Source: Alistipes sp.
GTDB taxonomy: Bacteria; Bacteroidota; Bacteroidia; Bacteroidales; Rikenellaceae
Length of the DNA: 45,338 nt
Direction: 5' to 3'
NCBI GenBank assembly: GCA_029068505.1
Contig: JAIECN010000058.1
Span: 1 to 45,338, forward strand
The position numbers were made by a program, and so were the translations under genes. This document shows, piece by piece, positions 8,027 to 18,169 of the stretch. Numbering within the stretch: the stretch's first letter is position 1; each line of letters opens with the position of its first letter. The notes below the pieces were generated by a model that was given only the letters and a program-made list of their open reading frames with translations, searched no databases and was not told where the DNA came from.

Positions 8027-9117
8027 AGACCGTCGGTATCATAGGAGGCGGTCAGTTGGGGTTGATGATCGCGGAGCAGGCCCGGCTGCTGGGCGTGCGT
8101 ACCGTGGCGCTCGACCCGGCGCCCGACGCGCCCGCTTTCGCCGCGTGCGACCGGCGGATCGTCGCCGCTTACGACGATACTGCGGCGTTGGAGGAGCTTT
8201 GCCGCCAGTGCGACGCCGTCACCTACGAGTTCGAGAACGTGCCCGGCGAGGTGTTGATTCCCCTCGCAGAGAAATACAATATTCCCCAGGGTTTCCGGCC
8301 GCTCTACGATTCGCAGGATCGCCTGCGTGAGAAGGATAACGCCCGCAAGCATGGGTTCGATACGCCCGACTACCGCCCCGTCGACAGCGAGGAGACGTTG
8401 CGGCGCGCCGTTGCCGAAATCGGATTCCCGTGCGTCTTGAAAACCCGCACCTTGGGTTACGACGGCCACGGACAGGCCGTCCTGCGTTCGGAGGAGGATC
8501 TGTCGCGTGCGCTTCCGTTGCTGGCCGTGCCTTGTATTTTGGAGGCATTCGTCGATTTCGATTTCGAGGTCAGCCTCGTGATGGTCTCCGACGGGCGGCA
8601 GGTCGTCGTCTTTCCCGTCGGGTGCAACGTCCACCGCGACGGCATCCTCGACCTTTGTTTCGTGCCGGCCGCAGACGTTTCGCCGGAGTTGGCGGCCCGT
8701 ATGCAGGCCGCAGGCAGGGATTTCATGTTGCAGTGCGGTTATGTCGGCATCCTCGCCGTCGAGTTGTTCGTCAAGGGCGACCGCTTCTACTTCAACGAGA
8801 TGGCGCCGCGGCCCCATAATTCGGGCCATTGGACGATCGAGGGGTGTTCCACCAACCAGTTCCGCGAGTTGGTGCGTTTTCTTGTCGGCCTGCCGCTGGA
8901 GGAGCCGCGGCTGGTCGCCCCCACGGTCATGAAGAACATCCTCGGCCAAGACCTCGATGCCGCCCGGCGGATCGCTGCCGAGGGGTACGAGGGGGTCTTC
9001 GTCCACCTCTATGGCAAGTCCGAGTCCCGTCCCAAGCGGAAGATGGGCCACATCGTGTTCGTCGGGTCAGATGCCGCCGGGTATGCCCGGCGATGGAGCG
9101 ATAAGTTTGTGAAATAA
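8023..9117 (+). CDS. purK: N5-carboxyaminoimidazole ribonucleotide synthase
   Basis: ATP-grasp enzyme that carboxylates AIR with bicarbonate to N5-CAIR. The 364-residue protein shows the N-terminal [18 protein letters not shown], the central ATP-binding segment [13 protein letters not shown], the metal-binding [17 protein letters not shown], and the C-terminal MGHIVF. It starts inside the purE stop (ATGA overlap) and ends 14 bp before purL. Presence of PurK next to class I PurE fits the bacterial two-enzyme route rather than direct carboxylation by class II PurE. Confidence 0.97.
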   Translation: MKTVGIIGGGQLGLMIAEQARLLGVRTVALDPAPDAPAFAACDRRIVAAYDDTAALEELCRQCDAVTYEFENVPGEVLIPLAEKYNIPQGFRPLYDSQDRLREKDNARKHGFDTPDYRPVDSEETLRRAVAEIGFPCVLKTRTLGYDGHGQAVLRSEEDLSRALPLLAVPCILEAFVDFDFEVSLVMVSDGRQVVVFPVGCNVHRDGILDLCFVPAADVSPELAARMQAAGRDFMLQCGYVGILAVELFVKGDRFYFNEMAPRPHNSGHWTIEGCSTNQFRELVRFLVGLPLEEPRLVAPTVMKNILGQDLDAARRIAAEGYEGVFVHLYGKSESRPKRKMGHIVFVGSDAAGYARRWSDKFVK

Positions 9118-9131
9118 GAATAAACCAAGAT

Positions 9132-12100
9132 ATGAGTGATTATCGTATTTTCGTCGAAAAACTTCCCCGTTTCCAGGTCGAGGCCGAGAGCCTGCGGCGC
9201 GAGTTGAACGCCGATCTGGGGCTTTCCCTGCGGTCGTTGCGGTTGTTGAACGTCTACGACTTGTTCGGCTTCACGCCCGAGTTGCTCGAAAAGAGCCGTT
9301 ATGCCGTCTTCGGCGAGGTCGTCACCGACACCGTGAGCGACACGTGCGATTTGAGCGGCCATCGGTTCGTCGCCATCGAGTTCCTGCCCGGACAGTTCGA
9401 TCAGCGGGCCGCTTCGGCTGTCGATTGCGTGCGGTTGATCGACCCCGCCGCCGACGTGCGCATCCGTTCGTCGCGGTTGTTGTTGTTCGATCCCGACCTC
9501 TCCGACGCCGACTTGGCCCGGATCAAGCATTATTGCATCAATGCTGTCGAGTCGCGCGAGAAAGACCTCGCCGTGTTGAGCGACATGGAGCAGGCCGAGG
9601 TCAAGCCCGTCGAGGTGCTGGAGGGCTTCCGCGACATGGACGATGCCGAGCTTCATGCTTGTTGCAATCACTACGGTCTGGCCATGAACGCCGACGACTT
9701 GCGCGAGGTCGTGCGTTACTTCCGCGAGGAGGGGCGCGATCCGTTCGAGACCGAGTTGCGCATCCTCGATACTTATTGGAGCGACCATTGCCGCCATACC
9801 ACTTTCACCACCGAGCTTACCGGCATCGTCGTCGAGGAGTCGTTCCTCAAGGGCGAGTTAGAGGATTCGCTGGCGCTCTACCTCAATATCCGCCGCGAAC
9901 TGGGCCGCGAGCATAAGAGCCTTTGTCTCATGGACATCGCCACCATCGGCGCCCGTTGTCTGCGGCAGCGCGGCCTGCTCGACGATCTGGAGGTCAGCGA
10001 CGAGAACAACGCTTGTTCGGTCTTCGTCGACGTCGATGTCGACGGCAGCACCGAGCAGTGGCTCTTGCAGTTCAAGAACGAGACGCACAACCATCCCACC
10101 GAGATCGAGCCGTTCGGCGGGGCTTCGACATGCCTCGGCGGCGCCATCCGCGACCCGTTGTCGGGGCGCAGCTACGTCTACCAGGCCATGCGCGTGACCG
10201 GCGCGGGCGACATCTACCGCAAGGTAAGCGAGACGCTTCCCGGCAAGTTGCCCCAGAGCGTCATTTCGCGCAAGGCGGCCGCCGGTTACTCCAGCTACGG
10301 CAACCAGATCGGTCTGGCGACCACCCATGTGCGCGAGATTTACCATAATAATTATGTCGCCAAGCGTCTGGAGGTCGGCGCCGTCGTCGGGGCCGTCAAG
10401 GCCGAGAACGTGCGGCGCGAGGCGCCCGCGCCCGGCGACCGGATCGTCATGTTGGGCGGACGTACCGGGCGCGACGGCATCGGCGGTGCTACGGGTTCGT
10501 CCAAGGAGCACGATTCGCGTTCGCTCGAAACGTGCGGCAGCGAGGTGCAGAAGGGCAATGCCCCCGAGGAGCGCAAATTGGAGCGGTTGTTCCGCCGTCC
10601 GGAGGTAACGCGGCTCATCAAGAAATCCAACGACTTCGGCGCCGGCGGCGTCAGCGTCGCCATCGGCGAGTTGGCCGACGGGTTGGATATCTACCTCGAC
10701 CGCGTGAAGACCAAATACAGCGGATTGAACGCTACGGAGTTGGCCATCAGCGAGTCGCAGGAGCGCATGGCCGTGGTGGTCGAGCCGCAGGATGTCGCGG
10801 CGTTCATGGAATATTGCCGTCAGGAGAACATCGAGGCCGTCGAGGTGGCCGATGTCACCGATTCGGGCCGCATGCGGATGTTCTGCGGCGGCCGCAAGGT
10901 CGTCGACCTCAGCCGCGAGTTCATCGATTCGGCCGGTGCGAAGCATTTCGCCGAGGCGCAGATCGGCGCCGTGGAGGAGAAAAATCCGTTCGCGCGTGTG
11001 CTGGAGGGCGGCGACTTGGCCGCGCGTTTCGCCAACAACCTCAATGACAGCAACGTGCTTTCGCAGCGCGGTCTGGTCGAGATGTTCGATTCGACCATCG
11101 GCCGTTCTACCGTGTTGATGCCTTTCGGCGGACGTACGCAGCGCAGCGAGACGCAGGTCTCGGTGCAGAAGCTCCCCGTCGACGGTTTCACCCGCACGGC
11201 CAGCATCATGGCTTTCGGTTACAACCCGTTCGTGGCTTCGTGGAGTCCCTACCACGGCGCAGCTTATGCCGTGGTCGAGGCGGCCGCCAAGGTCGTGGCC
11301 GCCGGTGCGCGTTACGACAAGATGCGTTATTCCTACCAAGAGTATTTCGAGCGCATGACCCGCGATCCCCGTTCGTGGGGCAAGCCGTTGGCTGCTTTGT
11401 TGGGCGCCTTGCGTATGCAGGTCGAGTTGGGTCTCCCCTCCATCGGCGGCAAGGATTCGATGTCCGGTACGTTCCAGGATATCGACGTGCCGCCCATGTT
11501 GATGGCGTTCGGCATCACTACGGTCGATGCCGTCAAGGTCATCTCCACCGATTTCAAGCGGCCCGGCAACCGGATCTACCTCGTGCGCCATACGCCGCGC
11601 GAGAATTTCATGCCCGATACCGAGCAGCTCAAGCGCAACTTCGCGTTCGTCAGCGGGCAGATCGAGGCCGGGCGCATCGTCGCCGCCTGGTCGGTCGGTT
11701 TCGGCGGCGTCGCCGAGGGTCTGGCCAAAATGGCTTTCGGCAACGAGGTGGGCGCCTGCATCACGATGGACGAAGAGCGGCTCTACGAATACGCCTATGG
11801 TTCGATTCTGGTCGAGTGCGACGGCGAGCTGGAGTTCCCCGATGCCGAATTCCTCGGTCGGACCGTCGAGGATGCCGCTTTGACCGTCAACGGCGTGCGT
11901 CTGCCGCTCGACGGGCTTTATCGCGCCAATACCGAGCGTTTCGCCACGGTCTACCCCGACAAGGGCGACAACCGGACCGGCATCATGACCGGCGCACCCC
12001 GCACCGGCGCGGTCGAGTATCCCGGTCCCGCCGTCGAGCATCCGATCGTCTGCCTGCCCGTCTTCCCCGGCACCAACTGCGACTACGACACCGCCAAGGC

Positions 12101-12851
12101 GTTCCGCCGGGCCGGCGCCCGGGTCGAGACGAGCGTGTTGTGCAACATCGCCGGCGACGACATCCTGCGTTCGATCGACCGGATGCGGGCTTGCATCGAC
12201 CGTTGCCACATCCTCGTGTTCAGCGGCGGCTTCTCTGCCGGCGACGAACCCGACGGCAGCGCCAAATTCATAGTCAACGTGCTCAACAACAAGGATATCA
12301 GAGAGGCTGTCCATGCGCTTCTCGACCGCGGCGGCCTCATCCTCGGCATCTGCAACGGCTTCCAGGCGCTGGTCAAGTCCGGATTGTTGCCTTACGGGCG
12401 TCTGGGCATGGTCACGCGCGAGTCGCCCACGCTCTTCCGCAACGACATCAACCGGCATATTTCCCAGATCGTCACTACGCGCGTCGTCTCGACCGCGTCG
12501 CCTTGGTTGAGCGGTTTCGCGCCGGGCGAGCTGCATAGCATCGCCGTGAGCCACGGCGAGGGCAAGTTCGTCGTCGGCGAGGAGTTGGCGCGCGAGCTTT
12601 TCGACGCCGGGCAGGTCGCTTTCCAGTACGTCGGCCCCGACGGGGAGCCTACGGCCGCCGCGCCGTGGAACCCCAACGGTTCGTCTTACGCCATCGAGGG
12701 CATCCTCTCGCGCGACGGGCGCATCCTGGGCAAGATGGGCCATACCGAGCGTTGGGAGGAGCATCTCTTCAAGAACATCGCCGGCAACAAGGAGCAGGCT
12801 TTGTTCGAGAATGCGGTAAAATATTTCAGAAAGAACAATACGACAATATAA
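9132..12851 (+). CDS. purL: Phosphoribosylformylglycinamidine synthase, fused large form
   Basis: Converts FGAR to FGAM using glutamine and ATP. The 1239-residue chain fuses the synthetase and glutaminase that Bacillus encodes as purS, purL and purQ. Visible in order: a PurS-like N-terminal region, the linker, the first AIRS-like half with DTYWSDHCRHTTF and FKNETHNHPTEIEPFGGA, the second half with LPSIGGKDSMSGTF, and a C-terminal class I amidotransferase from about residue 975 (PVFPGTNCDYD) with nucleophile C1074 in GICNGFQ and the late histidine in MGHTER. The N-terminus (RIFVEKLPRFQVEA) reads like the large PurL of Clostridia rather than the Bacteroides form I recall. purC follows after 12 bp. 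Confidence 0.96.
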   Translation: MSDYRIFVEKLPRFQVEAESLRRELNADLGLSLRSLRLLNVYDLFGFTPELLEKSRYAVFGEVVTDTVSDTCDLSGHRFVAIEFLPGQFDQRAASAVDCVRLIDPAADVRIRSSRLLLFDPDLSDADLARIKHYCINAVESREKDLAVLSDMEQAEVKPVEVLEGFRDMDDAELHACCNHYGLAMNADDLREVVRYFREEGRDPFETELRILDTYWSDHCRHTTFTTELTGIVVEESFLKGELEDSLALYLNIRRELGREHKSLCLMDIATIGARCLRQRGLLDDLEVSDENNACSVFVDVDVDGSTEQWLLQFKNETHNHPTEIEPFGGASTCLGGAIRDPLSGRSYVYQAMRVTGAGDIYRKVSETLPGKLPQSVISRKAAAGYSSYGNQIGLATTHVREIYHNNYVAKRLEVGAVVGAVKAENVRREAPAPGDRIVMLGGRTGRDGIGGATGSSKEHDSRSLETCGSEVQKGNAPEERKLERLFRRPEVTRLIKKSNDFGAGGVSVAIGELADGLDIYLDRVKTKYSGLNATELAISESQERMAVVVEPQDVAAFMEYCRQENIEAVEVADVTDSGRMRMFCGGRKVVDLSREFIDSAGAKHFAEAQIGAVEEKNPFARVLEGGDLAARFANNLNDSNVLSQRGLVEMFDSTIGRSTVLMPFGGRTQRSETQVSVQKLPVDGFTRTASIMAFGYNPFVASWSPYHGAAYAVVEAAAKVVAAGARYDKMRYSYQEYFERMTRDPRSWGKPLAALLGALRMQVELGLPSIGGKDSMSGTFQDIDVPPMLMAFGITTVDAVKVISTDFKRPGNRIYLVRHTPRENFMPDTEQLKRNFAFVSGQIEAGRIVAAWSVGFGGVAEGLAKMAFGNEVGACITMDEERLYEYAYGSILVECDGELEFPDAEFLGRTVEDAALTVNGVRLPLDGLYRANTERFATVYPDKGDNRTGIMTGAPRTGAVEYPGPAVEHPIVCLPVFPGTNCDYDTAKAFRRAGARVETSVLCNIAGDDILRSIDRMRACIDRCHILVFSGGFSAGDEPDGSAKFIVNVLNNKDIREAVHALLDRGGLILGICNGFQALVKSGLLPYGRLGMVTRESPTLFRNDINRHISQIVTTRVVSTASPWLSGFAPGELHSIAVSHGEGKFVVGEELARELFDAGQVAFQYVGPDGEPTAAAPWNPNGSSYAIEGILSRDGRILGKMGHTERWEEHLFKNIAGNKEQALFENAVKYFRKNNTTI

Positions 12852-12863
12852 AATTTCAAATTT

Positions 12864-13580
12864 ATGAAACAGCTCGAAATGCTCTACGAGGGCAAGGCAA
12901 AACAAGTTTTCTTGACCGACGATCCCGACAAGATCATCATCCATTACAAGGATGCCGCCACGGCGTTCAACAACGTCAAGAAGGCGACCATCGAGAACAA
13001 GGGCGTCTTGAATAACGCCATTTCGACCTTGATTTTCAAGGAGCTGCACAAGGCCGGCGTTCCGACGCATTATATCGAGACCATCAACGACCGCGACCAG
13101 GTGTGCCGCAAGGTCTCGATCGTTCCCCTGGAGGTCATCGTGCGCAACGTCATCGCCGGGTCGATGGCCCAGCGTCTCGGCATCGAGGAGGGTACCGAGC
13201 CTTCGAACGTCATCTTCGACATCTGTTACAAGAAGGACGAGCTGGGCGATCCCCTGATCAACGACCACCACGCCGTGGCGCTCGGCGCCGCCACCTACGA
13301 GGAGCTGGACACCATCTATAAGATGACCGCCAAGATCAACGACGTGCTCAAAGGGTTGTTCGCGCGGATGAACATTCGGTTGATCGACTTCAAGATCGAG
13401 TTCGGCAAGACTTCCGACGGGCAGATCGTCCTGGCCGACGAGGTGTCGCCCGACACCTGCCGCTTGTGGGACGCCGCGACCAACGAGAAGCTCGACAAGG
13501 ATCGTTTCCGCCGCGACCTGGGCAAGGTGCGCGAGGCTTACGAAGAGATTCTGGAGCGTTTGCGCAAAATCACGGAGTAG
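12864..13580 (+). CDS. purC: SAICAR synthetase
   Basis: Joins CAIR and aspartate, with ATP, to SAICAR. The 238-residue protein shows the start [13 protein letters not shown], the ATP-binding DAATAFNN, the substrate segment [23 protein letters not shown], and [14 protein letters not shown]. Length is that of the compact bacterial enzyme. The ATG follows AAAATTTCAAATTT, an AT-rich start region. It ends 4 bp before purF. The next enzyme, PurB, is not in the window. Confidence 0.97.
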   Translation: MKQLEMLYEGKAKQVFLTDDPDKIIIHYKDAATAFNNVKKATIENKGVLNNAISTLIFKELHKAGVPTHYIETINDRDQVCRKVSIVPLEVIVRNVIAGSMAQRLGIEEGTEPSNVIFDICYKKDELGDPLINDHHAVALGAATYEELDTIYKMTAKINDVLKGLFARMNIRLIDFKIEFGKTSDGQIVLADEVSPDTCRLWDAATNEKLDKDRFRRDLGKVREAYEEILERLRKITE

Positions 13581-13584
13581 GGTA

Positions 13585-15003
13585 ATGGTCAATCCTATGA
13601 TCGACAGGGAGTTGCACGAGGAGTGCGGCGTGTTCGGCATCTACGGCGTGCCCGATGCGGCGTCGCTCGCCTACTATGGTCTGCATGCCTTGCAGCACCG
13701 TGGGCAGGAGGGTTGCGGCATCGTCAGCGTCGACAACGGCGGCAAGCTCCGCCGCATCAAGGGCGAGGGGCTGGTCACCGAGGTCTTCAAGGAGCCGGCT
13801 TTGTCGGCGCTCGCCGGCAGCATGGCCATCGGCCACGTGCGTTATTCCACGGCGGGCGGCGGCGGCATCGAGAACGTGCAGCCGTTCATGTTCCGCCACA
13901 ATTCGGGCGACTTCGCCTTGGCGCATAACGGCAATATCGTCAACTCCGAACAGTTGCGCGATTACCTCGAAAACAAGGGCAGCCTTTTCCAGTCGTCGTC
14001 CGACAGCGAGGTGCTCGCCCATCTCATCAAGAAGGAGACCAAGTACCGTGACCGGCCGCGCATCTTTTCCATCATCGATGCGCTCAACATGCTCGAAGGG
14101 GCTTTCGCCTTTCTCATCATGACGGCCAACCGCATCTACGCCTGCCGCGACAAGTACGGCTTGCGACCCTTGTCCATCGGGCGTCTGGGCGACGGTTACG
14201 TCCTCTCCAGCGAGACTTGTGCGTTCGACGTCCTGGGTGCCGAGTTCGTGCGCGACGTCGAGCCGGGCGAAGTGGTGACTATCGACGCCCACGGCATCCG
14301 TTCCACCGATTATTCGCAGTACAAGCGGCGGCAGATGTGCGCCATGGAGTATATCTACTTCGCGCGTCCCGACAGCGACATCGAGGGGTGCAACGTCCAT
14401 GCTTTCCGCAAGGAGTCGGGGCGCCTGCTCTTCGCCGAGGCTCCCGCTCCGGCCGACATCGTCGTCGGGGTGCCCGATTCGAGCCTCAGCGCCGCCATGG
14501 GTTATGCCGAGGCGAGCGGTCTGCCCTACGAAATGGGACTTATCAAGAACAAGTACATCGCCCGCACCTTCATCCAGCCTTCGCAGGCCATGCGCGAGAA
14601 GGGCGTAAGGATGAAGCTCTCGGCCGTGCGGAGCATCGTCCGCGGCAAGCGCGTCGTGTTGATCGACGATTCGATCGTGCGGGGCACCACTTCGCGGCGC
14701 ATCGTCGGCATGTTGCGCGACGCCGGGGCTACCGAGGTGCATGTGCGCATCGCGTCGCCGCCCATGACCGATCCGTGTTTCTACGGCGTCGACACTTCGA
14801 CTTACGACGAGTTGATTTCCGCGCGTCTCGATGTCGAGGGCGTGCGCCGGGAGATCGGGGCCGATACGTTGGCGTTCCTCTCCGAGAAGGCGCTCTTCGC
14901 AGCCGGCGGGCGCGGCGAGTTGTGCACGGCTTGTTTCACCGGGCGTTATCCCACGGCGCTTTATACTGCCCGCGAGGAGGCCAACAAGGACGGTAAATTT
15001 TAG
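13585..15003 (+). CDS. purF: Amidophosphoribosyltransferase (Fe-S type)
   Basis: Committed step of purine synthesis: glutamine and PRPP to phosphoribosylamine. The 472-residue protein has an N-terminal Ntn-type glutaminase with C14 in HEECGVFGIYG, implying removal of a 13-residue propeptide as in Bacillus PurF, then HALQHRGQEG. The C-terminal PRTase has VVLIDDSIVRGTTS. Cysteines in QMCAMEYIYF, TDPCFYGVD and ELCTACFTG match the four [4Fe-4S] ligands of the Bacillus enzyme. A second in-frame ATG at 13597 (MIDREL) would leave a 9-residue propeptide. In this family activity is usually inhibited by purine nucleotides and the cluster makes it oxygen-sensitive. Confidence 0.96.
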   Translation: MVNPMIDRELHEECGVFGIYGVPDAASLAYYGLHALQHRGQEGCGIVSVDNGGKLRRIKGEGLVTEVFKEPALSALAGSMAIGHVRYSTAGGGGIENVQPFMFRHNSGDFALAHNGNIVNSEQLRDYLENKGSLFQSSSDSEVLAHLIKKETKYRDRPRIFSIIDALNMLEGAFAFLIMTANRIYACRDKYGLRPLSIGRLGDGYVLSSETCAFDVLGAEFVRDVEPGEVVTIDAHGIRSTDYSQYKRRQMCAMEYIYFARPDSDIEGCNVHAFRKESGRLLFAEAPAPADIVVGVPDSSLSAAMGYAEASGLPYEMGLIKNKYIARTFIQPSQAMREKGVRMKLSAVRSIVRGKRVVLIDDSIVRGTTSRRIVGMLRDAGATEVHVRIASPPMTDPCFYGVDTSTYDELISARLDVEGVRREIGADTLAFLSEKALFAAGGRGELCTACFTGRYPTALYTAREEANKDGKF

Positions 15004-15036
15004 GCGAATGTTTAAGTATAAGAAATAGAATTTTTT

Positions 15037-16062
15037 ATGGCACAAAGTTATGAAAAGGCCGGGGTCAGCCTCGAAGCAGGTTACGAGTCGGTGCGGCGCA
15101 TCCGCAGGCATGTCGAGTCCACGGCGCGTCTGGGCGTGATGGGCAGCATCGGGGCTTTCGGCGGCATGTTCGACCTCTCGGCGCTCCGGATCGAGGAGCC
15201 GGTGCTGGTCAGCGGCACCGACGGCGTGGGCACCAAGTTGAAGTTGGCCTTCGCCATGGACAAGCACGATACGATCGGCATCGACGCCGTGGCCATGTGC
15301 GTCAACGACGTTCTGGCGCAGGGCGCCGAGCCGTTGTTGTTTCTCGATTACATCGCCGTCGGGCACAACGAGCCGAAGAAGATCGAGGCCATCGTCTCCG
15401 GCGTCGCCGAGGGGTGCCGGCAGGCCGGCTGCGCTTTGGTCGGCGGCGAAACGGCCGAAATGCCCGGCATGTATGCCGAGGGCGAGTACGATATCGCAGG
15501 CTTTACCGTGGGCGTCGTCGAGAAGAAAAAGTTGATCGACGGTTCGAAGGTCAAGGCCGGCGACGTGTTGGTCGGCGTCGCTTCCAGCGGCGTCCATTCC
15601 AACGGGTTCAGCCTCGTGCGCAAGATCGTCGGCGACAACGGGTTGAGCTTGACCGAGAGTTATCCCGAGTTGTCCGGCAAGTCGTTGGGCGAGGTCTTGC
15701 TCACGCCTACCCGGATCTATGTCCGGCAGATGTTGGAGGTGATCCGCCAGTGCGATGTCCACGGCATCGCTCACATCACGGGCGGCGGTTTCGACGAGAA
15801 CATTCCGCGCATCCTCCGCGGCAGCCAGGGCATCGAAATCGAGGAGGGCGCATGGGAAATCCTGCCCGTGTTCCGTTTCCTCGAAAAATACGGCAAGATT
15901 CCTCATCGCGAGATGTTCAACATCTTCAACATGGGCATCGGCATGGTCGTCGCTCTCGACCGGAGCGAGGCGCAGCAGGCCGTCGAGATCCTCGCCGCTT
16001 GCGGCGAGCGTGCGTCGGTCATCGGGCGCATAACCGACACCCCGGGTGTCACGATCCGATAG
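15037..16062 (+). CDS. purM: Phosphoribosylaminoimidazole synthetase
   Basis: Closes FGAM to AIR with ATP. The 341-residue protein shows the family marks [55 protein letters not shown] and [12 protein letters not shown]. The ATG is preceded by GAATTTTTT. It follows purF after 33 bp and ends 4 bp before purN. Confidence 0.97.
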   Translation: MAQSYEKAGVSLEAGYESVRRIRRHVESTARLGVMGSIGAFGGMFDLSALRIEEPVLVSGTDGVGTKLKLAFAMDKHDTIGIDAVAMCVNDVLAQGAEPLLFLDYIAVGHNEPKKIEAIVSGVAEGCRQAGCALVGGETAEMPGMYAEGEYDIAGFTVGVVEKKKLIDGSKVKAGDVLVGVASSGVHSNGFSLVRKIVGDNGLSLTESYPELSGKSLGEVLLTPTRIYVRQMLEVIRQCDVHGIAHITGGGFDENIPRILRGSQGIEIEEGAWEILPVFRFLEKYGKIPHREMFNIFNMGIGMVVALDRSEAQQAVEILAACGERASVIGRITDTPGVTIR

Positions 16063-16066
16063 GGCC

Positions 16067-16633
16067 ATGCACAGACTTGCAGTTTTCGCCAGCGGCAGCG
16101 GCACCAATTTCGAGGCCATCGTCCAGGCTTGCGAGCAGGGCGTGCTGGATGCCCGGGTGGTGTTGATGGTCTGCGACAAGCCCGGCGCCCGGGTCGTGGA
16201 GCGGGCCGCCGCGCATGGGGTCGAGACTTTCGTTTTCTCGCCTCGCGATTACGCTTCCAAGGCCGATTTCGAGCGCGAAATTGTGGCGTTGCTCGATGCT
16301 GCCGGCGTCGAGTTGGTCTGCTTGGCCGGTTACATGCGTATCGTCGGCGATGTCTTGTTGGGCGCTTACGGCGGGCGGATCATCAACGTCCATCCGTCGT
16401 TGTTGCCGGCTTTTCGCGGTGCGCATGCCATCGAGCAGGCGCTCGACTACGGTGTCAAGGTCTTCGGCGTGACGATCCATCGGGTCGACGCCACGCTCGA
16501 CGGCGGGCCGATCGTCGCCCAGCGGGCCTTCGAGTACTACGGCCGCGACCTCGCCGAGTTGGAAGCCATGGTGCATGCCACGGAGTATCCGCTTTATGTA
16601 GAAACGATAGGTAAAATATTGAACAATAAATAA
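16067..16633 (+). CDS. purN: Phosphoribosylglycinamide formyltransferase
   Basis: Moves the formyl group of 10-formyl-THF to GAR. The 188-residue protein shows FASGSGTNFEAI, the catalytic Asn and His in INVHPSLLPAFRG, and the catalytic Asp region DATLDGGPIVAQ. I chose the ATG at 16067 (MHRLAVFASG), 4 bp after purM. An earlier non-ATG start at 16046 would overlap purM and add seven atypical residues. The purH ATG is only 2 bp past the stop. FolD, encoded downstream, helps make its cofactor. Confidence 0.96.
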   Translation: MHRLAVFASGSGTNFEAIVQACEQGVLDARVVLMVCDKPGARVVERAAAHGVETFVFSPRDYASKADFEREIVALLDAAGVELVCLAGYMRIVGDVLLGAYGGRIINVHPSLLPAFRGAHAIEQALDYGVKVFGVTIHRVDATLDGGPIVAQRAFEYYGRDLAELEAMVHATEYPLYVETIGKILNNK

Positions 16634-16635
16634 AT

Positions 16636-18165
16636 ATGCGTGCTTTAATCAGTGTAAGCGACAAAACCGGCGTCGTGGAGTTCGCCCGGAGCCTGCGTCA
16701 GCAGGGTTGGGAGGTGATCGCCACGGGCGGTACGATGAACCTGCTGCGCGACAGCGGCGTCGAGGTGGTAAATATCAGCGACGTGACCGGATTCCCCGAG
16801 ATCTGCGACGGACGAGTCAAGACGCTCCATCCCAAGGTGCACGGCGGCCTGCTGGCGCGCCGCGACGATCCCGGACATGTCAAAGCCTTGAAGGACAACG
16901 GCATCGGTTTCATCGACCTGGTGTGCGTCAACCTCTATCCGTTCCGCGAGACGATCGCCAAGCCCGATGTCAAGATGGAGGACGCCATCGAGAATATCGA
17001 CATCGGCGGTCCCTCCATGTTGCGTTCCGCCGCCAAGAACTGGGCCGACGTCACGGTCGTATGCGACCCGGCGGATTATGCCCAGATTCTGGATGAAATA
17101 TCCGCCGGCGGCAATACCGCCAAGGAGACCCGGCTGAAACTTTCCGCCAAGGCCTATACTCATACCGCGCAATACGACGCCATGATTGCGACCTACATGC
17201 GCGCGCAGGCCGGTCTCGACGAGAAGTTGTTCCTCGAATTCGACCTCGTGCAGTCGTTGCGCTACGGTGAGAATCCCCACCAGTCGGCCAAGTTCTATCG
17301 CGAGGGCGCCTGCGTTCCTTATTCGCTCGCTTTCGCCCGCCAGCTCAATGGCAAGGAGTTGTCCTACAACAACATCCAGGATGCCAATGCCGCGTTGTGC
17401 ATCGTCCGCGAGTTCGACGCTCCGTTCTGCGTCGGTCTCAAGCATATGAATCCTTGCGGTGCCGCCGTGGGGACCGATGTCGTCGACGCATGGCGCAAGG
17501 CTTACGAAGCGGACAAGGTGTCGATTTTCGGCGGCATCGTCGCCACCAATCGCACCGTCACCCGCGAGGTCGCCGAGTTGATGAAGCCCGTTTTCTTGGA
17601 GATCATCATGGCGCCCAAGTTCGACGAGGGGGCGCTCGAAGTGCTCTGCGCCAAGAAGAACCTGCGGCTTTTGGAGGTCGACATGACGCGCGGCGAGGGA
17701 GCGCCGCGGCAGTATGCGAGCGTCAACGGCGGATTGTTGGTGCAGGAGTTGGACGTCGCTACGCGTCCCGTTGCCGCCGACATGTGCGTCACGGCGAAGA
17801 AACCCACGGACGCGCAGCTGGCCGACCTCAATTTCGGTTGGCGGATCGTCAAGCACGTCAAGTCCAACGCCATCGTCGTCGTCAAGGACGGCCGTACGTT
17901 GGGTGTCGGCGCCGGTCAGATGAACCGCATCGGCTCGGCTGAAATCGCCTTGAAGCAGGCGCAGGCCGCCGGTTTCGCCGAGGGTCTCGTTCTCGCTTCG
18001 GACGGGTTTTTCCCCTTCGACGATTGCGTGGCCCTCGCGGCCGAGTACGGCGTTGCGGCCATCGTCCAGCCGGGCGGTTCGGTGCGCGACGAGGATTCGA
18101 TCCGCAAGGTCGACGAAAAGGGTATCGCCATGATGTTCGTGGGCGAGCGTCACTTCAAACATTGA
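16636..18165 (+). CDS. purH: Bifunctional AICAR transformylase / IMP cyclohydrolase
   Basis: Last two steps to IMP: formylation of AICAR and ring closure. The 509-residue protein starts with the cyclohydrolase/MGS-like domain (ALISVSDKTGVVEFA, IATGGTMNLL, CDGRVKTLHPKVHGG) to about residue 190, followed by the transformylase domain with YGENPHQSA, the catalytic Lys-His in GLKHMNPCG, VSIFGGIVA, and the C-terminal GERHFKH. It lies between purN and purD with 2-bp and 4-bp gaps. Like PurL it reads like Firmicutes homologues. Confidence 0.97.
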   Translation: MRALISVSDKTGVVEFARSLRQQGWEVIATGGTMNLLRDSGVEVVNISDVTGFPEICDGRVKTLHPKVHGGLLARRDDPGHVKALKDNGIGFIDLVCVNLYPFRETIAKPDVKMEDAIENIDIGGPSMLRSAAKNWADVTVVCDPADYAQILDEISAGGNTAKETRLKLSAKAYTHTAQYDAMIATYMRAQAGLDEKLFLEFDLVQSLRYGENPHQSAKFYREGACVPYSLAFARQLNGKELSYNNIQDANAALCIVREFDAPFCVGLKHMNPCGAAVGTDVVDAWRKAYEADKVSIFGGIVATNRTVTREVAELMKPVFLEIIMAPKFDEGALEVLCAKKNLRLLEVDMTRGEGAPRQYASVNGGLLVQELDVATRPVAADMCVTAKKPTDAQLADLNFGWRIVKHVKSNAIVVVKDGRTLGVGAGQMNRIGSAEIALKQAQAAGFAEGLVLASDGFFPFDDCVALAAEYGVAAIVQPGGSVRDEDSIRKVDEKGIAMMFVGERHFKH

Positions 18166-18169
18166 TCTT

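Noticed and set aside
9858..13640. A 1260-codon open frame antisense to purL and purC
   Set aside because: It mirrors the codon pattern of GC-rich genes on the other strand, has no domain signature, and lies over well-identified enzymes.
13570..16179. An 869-codon open frame antisense to purF and purM
   Set aside because: Shadow of codon bias; Asp/His/Gly/Arg-rich with no recognizable motif.
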